This document shows positions 58,867 through 64,000 of a stretch of DNA of 64,000 nt, one piece after another; position 1 is the first letter of the stretch; each line of letters opens with the position of its first letter. Under the pieces are notes generated by a model. The model did not search any database. It saw nothing but the letters and a program-made list of their open reading frames with translations, and was not told where the DNA came from. Both the position numbers and the translations under genes were made by a program. The DNA comes from Sipunculus nudus (Eukaryota; Annelida; Sipuncula; Golfingiida; Sipunculidae). The stretch lies in assembly GCA_026874595.1 (NCBI GenBank), contig CM049309.1:47352079-47416078 (forward strand), read 5' to 3'.

Positions 58867-59812
58867 TTAACAATCTTCTTGGTTAAATATACTTCTTTTT
58901 TCAATAACATCTTGAGTCTTCAATTTATATTTAACACGTGGAATAGTACACATAGTATTTTCTCTAGGTTCATTGATAATGTTACTGGATTTTATATCTA
59001 ATACACAAAACAATGGAAAATGATCTGAAATATCTACAGTAGAAATTTTAAATGATTTCACGGTCTTAAAAATATCAGAGCTTATCATAACATAATCAAC
59101 CACACTTTGCCCAGCATGAGTTATACAAGTGAACTCCCCTACTGAATCTGGTGCAACTCTACCATTAAGTATATGTAAATTTAATGAACAACAAAGGTTT
59201 TGTAAAGAAAAACCAAACTTATTTATCTTTCCATCTTTGGAGTTTCTAGTAAGTTTAAAATCATCCATGGGATAAGAATCACCGATTCCAGTTAACTCCA
59301 AGTTATCGCTTTCAATAAAATCAGGTAAGTGACCAATCCTGGCATTAAAATCACCCATAATTATGATACTCATATCCCCAAACTGTGAAATTATTTCCAT
59401 TAACATATTTTCTAATCTTACTATAGCATCACTTTCATCTGTCTCATTATGAATAGGTGACCCCTCTGGAGCAATATATACACATACCAATAGTACATTT
59501 TTCACTAAGCTGCATGAAGTACCATCAATAATAAATGCAATGACATCAGTGTATTTGAAAACCTTTAAAACATGAAAATTACATCGCTTTCATAAACAAA
59601 CCAGGACACCCCCTCTGGATAATCTTTTCCTGAGAACACATTGTAACAGTTAAAATCAACAAAGTAATTAAAAAAAAACATCTGGTGTTACTGCCCATGT
59701 TTCCACAATACACAAAATGTCAGACTGTTTTACCATTTGTCTAAGTTCAGGCGAGTTTAGTTTTGATTTTAAACCTTGAGCATTCCAAGGGTGTAAGTCT
59801 ACAGTCATTAGC
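58867..59812 (-). pseudogene. LINE endonuclease domain
   Basis: The N-terminus (WNAQGLKSK, ILCIVETWAV) supplies the Asn and Glu of the EEP nuclease fold. IIMGDFNARIG, VVDYVMIS and ISDHFPLF supply the remaining catalytic Asp, Asn and His. Stops and a frame change between about 59505 and 59700 break it. Such endonucleases nick the target for primed reverse transcription. Confidence 0.88.
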
Positions 59813-59850
59813 CCAAACTACAGCAGGATACATTGTTCATATCTATTACT

Positions 59851-60270
59851 AGCTGATAGACCCGGTATACCGGGCTTATTACCGGGGTTGGGGAGATTTA
59901 TTAACTGAGATGTGAAATGTTGGCTCATTTTTTTATTCTAAAAGTTAACAGAAAATATAGTTTTTCAGTGGGAAACTGTCTACATAAGATATGTATAAAC
60001 ATTTTGGCACGACTGCAGAATAACTCACGCACCTCTCTGAGGCACAACACTTCTGTGAACAGAAAGCGTTTCCATGTACAGCTGCTTGTATCTTAATTTT
60101 GCCACTTACTTTTAAATTACATGAATCCTTAACATCATACCGTCCGTCCGTATAAACTCATAATCTGGTGGAGACAGTGCGTGAGTGATCCTGCAGTCGC
60201 TCCCATATTTTTAACATTTATTTTGTGGTTCTGTCCTCGTAGCAAGAAATTTATACCCCGGTATGTTTAC
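59851..60270 (-). mobile_element. possible Helentron-like end with palindrome
   Basis: The perfect 14-bp palindrome CCCGGTATACCGGG at 59861-59874 is followed on the minus strand by TCTATCAGCTAGT, resembling the hairpin plus ATCTAGTT end at 47530-47552. A related word TACCCCGGTATG occurs at about 60255. The right boundary is uncertain, and the remaining sequence to 60460 is unassigned. Confidence 0.4.
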
Positions 60271-60479
60271 CTTGATGACCTGGCCAGTGATGGTGTTGAC
60301 ATTGCGAACCGGAATGAGACGCGGGGGCAATCAGGTTTTCGATGATATTTCACTGGATTCTATCGGTGGACGTATAAAGATTAGGTTGATGTTAGGAACA
60401 CATGAAAGTTTTATTAAATGTACGTTACAAGGAAACTGTTCCTGAAGAAAGAAACAGAAATATGCATACCTTGTAAGTA

Positions 60480-61090
60480 GCAGAAGCGGACCCAACGGGA
60501 CTCCATGCAGAGAGTCCGTATTCATTTTCAACCGTCGAAATGTTTTTTTTTTATCTTATCAGACAAATTTTGAGGCCTGAAACCCTAGACACCACTTCAC
60601 CCCACCCCACGCCTGTTCCTGAAATTGGGACCTTGAATTAGGTTTTGTCATTAATCCTCCTGGGTTGAACTCTCCATTTCATAAAGCGAGAAACATGTGT
60701 TTTTCTCTTTTACTGACCACGCACGTGGGTCAAATCCCTCATTGAAAGCAAGCGTTATTCATATGAACAATAGTCCTTAGTGTTAGAGGTTAAGTGACCA
60801 CGATGCACGCATTCCGGTGATTGCCAAAGGCAGTTCGGCTGTGCTCGGTAAAAAACGGAAAAATCACTCAAAATTATATGTATATTAAAAATTATTTATT
60901 TTCATATCACCTATGTCACTGCGGGGATAATAACCTTTAAAATGATGTATGGCATAATATTGTACACAGCGCGGTTTTAGAGAACACTGCGAACAAACGT
61001 GAACTGAATTCCTTTTATAAGTATTAGATAAGCAGGCGTTCATGTCCTGATACTTTCACTACGGAACAGCAAAATTGAGTCTTTTTATTA
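60480..61090. other. no gene recognised
   Basis: No supported coding, RNA or repeat feature was found in this stretch. Confidence 0.45.
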
Positions 61091-61094
61091 TACA

Positions 61095-61473
61095 TTTTAG
61101 CTCAGCTGACTGAAATTATCTGAGCTGTAGTAATCACTCTGTGTTCAACGTCCGGTTTCCCTTAACAGGGCACAAATCTTAACCGTAAGGCCTTTGGTGT
61201 TTAAACACCACATAGGGCGAGATGCTGTGACATTCAGGGAAATTCTTGTAAATTCTCTTTTGCAACCTAAAATTTGATCATGGTCCAGAAACATGATTTT
61301 GAGCATCCAGACAGACAGGGTACATATTGTATCTATTTTCCTTGGAACCCTCTATTGTGAAATCCAGGGGGTCCTGGGCAGGTCTCCTATGAATCCTGAA
61401 ATTTTTATTTTCTGTCCATTTTTTTTTTAAATTTTAAAATTAGCTGAGCGTCATGGCCCACGGGCCACTTGTT
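61095..61473 (+). mobile_element. short complete Helentron-like element, 379 bp
   Basis: The 5' end TTTTAGCTCAGCTGACTGAA continues into the ATCTGAGCTGTAG hairpin partner and 'taatcactctgtg'. The 3' end has TTAGCTGAGCGTCATGG, an inverted copy of the 5' tip, then the hairpin TGGCCCACGGGCCA (61454-61467) and CTTGTT. It lacks a tandem core, so it shows the minimal terminal set of the family most clearly. Confidence 0.78.
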
Positions 61474-61479
61474 ATGATC

Positions 61480-62350
61480 TCTGCTACCTTAAGGCTGTGA
61501 CATAAAATCCCATAGTTCTATTGGGTCGCACGCGAGAACGAAACTTGACACCGTGCAGCACGTTGCATGGAAAAAAGAACCGGTGCTGTTTCTTGTGAGC
61601 AGTGCACTAAAATTATGAAACATTATACCATACACTGATTCAAAATGTTGCGGAACATGCGTGTTCCGTTACATGTTGCGCAACAAATTCCCCAGTGTAT
61701 GGCCGGCTTAAGGGTAAAACAAAAAAGAAGGGGCTTGACGAATCTGAAAATGAATCGTGTTCTTCTCGTTTGTTTCCGTACTGCTGAAATGAATGTACTG
61801 AATAAGAGATCCAGCAATCGTGAGGATAGGAACGAAGTAGAGTTATCTTCATATCTCGGCCAGGTGGCAAGGGTTGATGTTCCATCTTAAGTTTGTTAGT
61901 TTTCTTTATACTACTTGACTCCAGCAGATATCTACGGATTTGATGAAAAATTGTGTTGTGTAGGGTTATGATAATGCCCAAAGAACAAAGCAATGCATTT
62001 TGAAGGTGATCACGATCACCATAATATACATTTGCTATTAAATAATTCTATACTTTATCCCGGCCAAAGCAATGAATTAAGGGCGAGGCTCCAGAGCTCC
62101 CTAACAATGATCTTGTCGGTTACATATATGTCACAGTGACACATTCTGCTTTCCACAGATGACCCATCAGGACCTGTCATCATGTCACTTGTAAAATCCC
62201 ATGACCTTGTTGTTATGATTTGTGTTCAGTCAACGATTGACGATAGTTTTCGAGGTTTGCGATGCATAACTCAGAAGCAAAGGCACTCGTTTCCAGCACT
62301 AAAATCGACTAGAAACCGTGGACACATTGGGTATGGGTGATATACCCGTT
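61480..62350. other. no gene recognised
   Basis: Mirror open frames on both strands at 61640-61993 lack domains. No other feature is supported. Confidence 0.45.
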
Positions 62351-62356
62351 ATAAAA

Positions 62357-63702
62357 GAACAAGGTGATTAACTCCACCGCTACGTGGAGTTTTCACAAGT
62401 CCGAATTCCGAAGAATTTTTCAGCCCACAGGTCACACAATATAGGTCACCATGAACTAATTTCAGGTTTCCAAAGACATTTGACTAGGACCTCCCTGAAT
62501 TTTATGTTAAAAGATTCTAGGCCTAACGGATACAATTTGTGCCCTGTTTGATTGTCTGGGTGCTTATATGACATCTTTTCTGATAGGTGGCAAAATATAG
62601 GTCACGGTGACCTAATTTCAGTTTTCCACAAACATTTGCCAAGGACGTGTCCGAATAATACATTAGAAGATTATAGGCCCAACAAATAAATGTGTGCCCT
62701 GCCTGACATTATGGATGCTCAAAATCCGGTTTTCAGCCTGTATGTCACAAAATATAGGTCGCCATGAACTTATTTAAGGTTTCCAAGGACACTTGCCTAG
62801 GACCTCCCTAAATGTCACGTTTGAGGATTCTAGGCCTTATCGATTCAATTGGTGCCCCTCTGACTGTCTGATGTTTAAAAACCTTGTTTTCGGCCCAAAG
62901 GTCATTAAATATAGGTCACCATGACCTAATTTAAGGTGTCCAAGGATATTTGCCTTGAAACTCCCAGGATATTAAGTTAGAAGATTCTAGGCCTCAAATA
63001 TACGATTTGTCCCCATCTGACATTCATGGTGCTCGAAAGCATGGTTTTGGCCTGTAGGTCACAAAATATAGATCGCCATGAACTTATTTAAGGTTTCCAA
63101 GGACACTTGCCTAGGACCTCCCTAAATGTCACGTTTGAGGATTCTATACCTTATCGATTCAATTTGTGCCTCTTCTGACTGTCTGATGCTAAAAACCTTG
63201 TTTTCGGCCGAAGGTCATAAAATATAGGTCACTATGACCTAATTTCAGGTTTTCAAGGTGATTGGCCTAGAAACTCCCAGGATATTGTGTTAGAAGATTC
63301 TAGGCCTCACAGATACGATTTGTCCCCATCTGACATTCAGGGTGCTCATCTTTTCCCTATAGGTCACAGAATATAGGTCACAGTGACCTAGTTTCAGGTT
63401 TTCAAGGACACTTGCCCAGGATCTCCCAAAATGTCAGGTGAGAGGTTTCTAGGCCTTATGGATACTATTTGTGCCTCATCTGAATATCTGGGTGCTCAAA
63501 ATCATGTTTTCGGCCCGTAGGTCACAAAATATAGGTCACCATGACCTAATTTCGGGTTTCCAAGGGGATTTGCCCAGGACCTCCCTGGATGTACAGTTAG
63601 AAGTTTCTATGTCTAACGGTTATGATTTGTTACGGCCGGACGGACGCCTGACAAAGGGTGATCGCTATAGCTCAGATGACTTACAGTCAGCTGAGCTAAA
63701 AG
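62357..63702 (-). mobile_element. Helentron-like element with ~155-bp tandem core
   Basis: The minus strand starts at about 63702 with CTTTTAGCTCAGCTGACTGT then AAGTCATCTGAGCTATAGCG, the family 5' hairpin block, and 'atcaccctttgtc'. The far end has AACTCCAC-GTAGCG-GTGGAGTT (62391-62370), followed by AATCACCTTGTT, a plausible 3' hairpin and terminus. Eight core units at about 155 bp each begin ATAGGTCACNNTGACCTA or a decayed form. It has no coding capacity. Confidence 0.7.
62440..63660. repeat. ~155-bp tandem repeat with AGGTCAnnnTGACCT palindromes
   Basis: Eight units. Exact AGGTCAnnnTGACCT lies at 62599-62613, 62913-62927, 63226-63240, 63375-63389 and 63533-63547. One-mismatch or decayed versions lie at 62443, about 62755 and about 63070. 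Shared phrases after it are 'aatttcaggtttccaagg', 'tgcccaggacctccc' and 'agattctaggcct'. Alternating unit types (decayed with 'cgccatgaact' versus intact) suggest a dimeric higher-order repeat. Confidence 0.93.
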
Positions 63703-64000
63703 ACCTAGCCTCAAGATGGAAGGCCACTTCGAATGGACAAAGCAAACAAGGCACCCATTGGTCACGGTGCTCAGCTGAATTTTTTAAAGATTTAAATTAA
63801 TGCAACAATTAGCTGATTTTTTTTTATTTGAGAAAAAGGAAAAAAATATACTTTTTTCTATTTTTTATATATAAATTAGCACTTTAAAAGCTAAGAAAAA
63901 ATGGCAGTGCTATCAAATACTAAATATATGTTTGCCAAATTAATCCTGTGCACCCCAACAAACTATATTCAAGATGCAGGAGCCTCTCATTATCACATGT
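63703..64000. other. AT-rich end of window, no gene recognised
   Basis: A poly-T and A/T-rich stretch with no supported feature. Confidence 0.45.

Larger units (their letters stand above)
56341..59812 (-). mobile_element. non-LTR retrotransposon (LINE), disabled
   Basis: About 3.5 kb on the minus strand encode, in order, an apurinic-type endonuclease, a WWDEDC linker, a reverse transcriptase and a C-terminal Cys-rich tail. The 3' end has AATAAA followed by a short (TTCTG)3 repeat tail. Frame changes or stops occur near 59505-59700, 58860, 58740, 58400, 57700 and 56760, so no full protein is made. The likely reading-frame start is ATG at 59807-59809; upstream gag-like ORF1 is missing, suggesting 5' truncation. 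The clade is not assigned. Confidence 0.93.

Noticed and set aside
61640..61993. Overlapping open frames on both strands
   Set aside because: No domain, no splice context, and low-complexity Ser/Phe stretches.

Overview
The window looks like nuclear DNA of a marine invertebrate, most likely a bivalve mollusc. It is AT-rich and intron-rich, with long introns, GT-AG splice sites and many (TA)n tracts. It is crowded with dispersed repeats: tRNA-derived SINEs, LINE remnants, several MITE families, and rolling-circle (Helentron/HINE, 'Pearl'-like) elements with tandem-repeat cores of a kind well known from bivalves. The species call is an inference; no diagnostic sequence was available to search.

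Only three protein-coding genes can be supported. (1) A divergent DMRT-family transcription factor lies on the minus strand at 13.5-16.8 kb. It has a DM zinc-finger exon, a DMA-domain exon and a proline-rich last exon, joined by phase-compatible splice sites. A possible two-codon first exon (ATG GAG) lies near 23.89 kb. (2) and (3) Two tandem plus-strand paralogues encode secreted trypsin-like S1A serine proteases, at 26.62-31.75 kb (267 aa) and 41.04-52.53 kb (270 aa). Both have the same six-exon, phase 1-0-2-1-0 structure, a TATA box, a signal peptide, a Cys-containing propeptide, the His-Asp-Ser triad and an Asp at the base of the S1 pocket. They look like digestive-type zymogens produced by local duplication. 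In both, the residue before the activation site is aromatic, not Lys/Arg.

The rest is mobile or repetitive. From 0-13 kb there are a degenerate repeat family, a SINE, a hAT-type MITE with an 8-bp target duplication, and TA-flanked MITEs. From 16.9-22.2 kb there is a mosaic of degenerate Helentron-like elements into which a piggyBac-type MITE and a TA-flanked MITE inserted. Between the two proteases lie a 3.7-kb Helentron-like element with nine ~339-bp tandem units and a long minisatellite whose two arms face each other. Protease gene 2 introns hold a 132-bp tandem repeat, a 180-bp-repeat HINE, a second Helentron-like element and a dead LINE. From 52.9-64 kb there are a SINE, a larger disabled LINE (endonuclease plus reverse transcriptase), and further Helentron-like elements.

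The most interesting pattern is in these repeats. At least three sequence-unrelated families share one architecture: a 5' terminal block, a tandem-repeat core, an inverted copy of the 5' block, a short GC hairpin, and a CTTGTT or CTAGTT end. One core carries a near-consensus CTCF-like motif in most units. Another carries exact AGGTCAnnnTGACCT palindromes (the estrogen-response-element consensus), two of them near the DMRT gene. These are sequence observations; regulatory function is conjecture.
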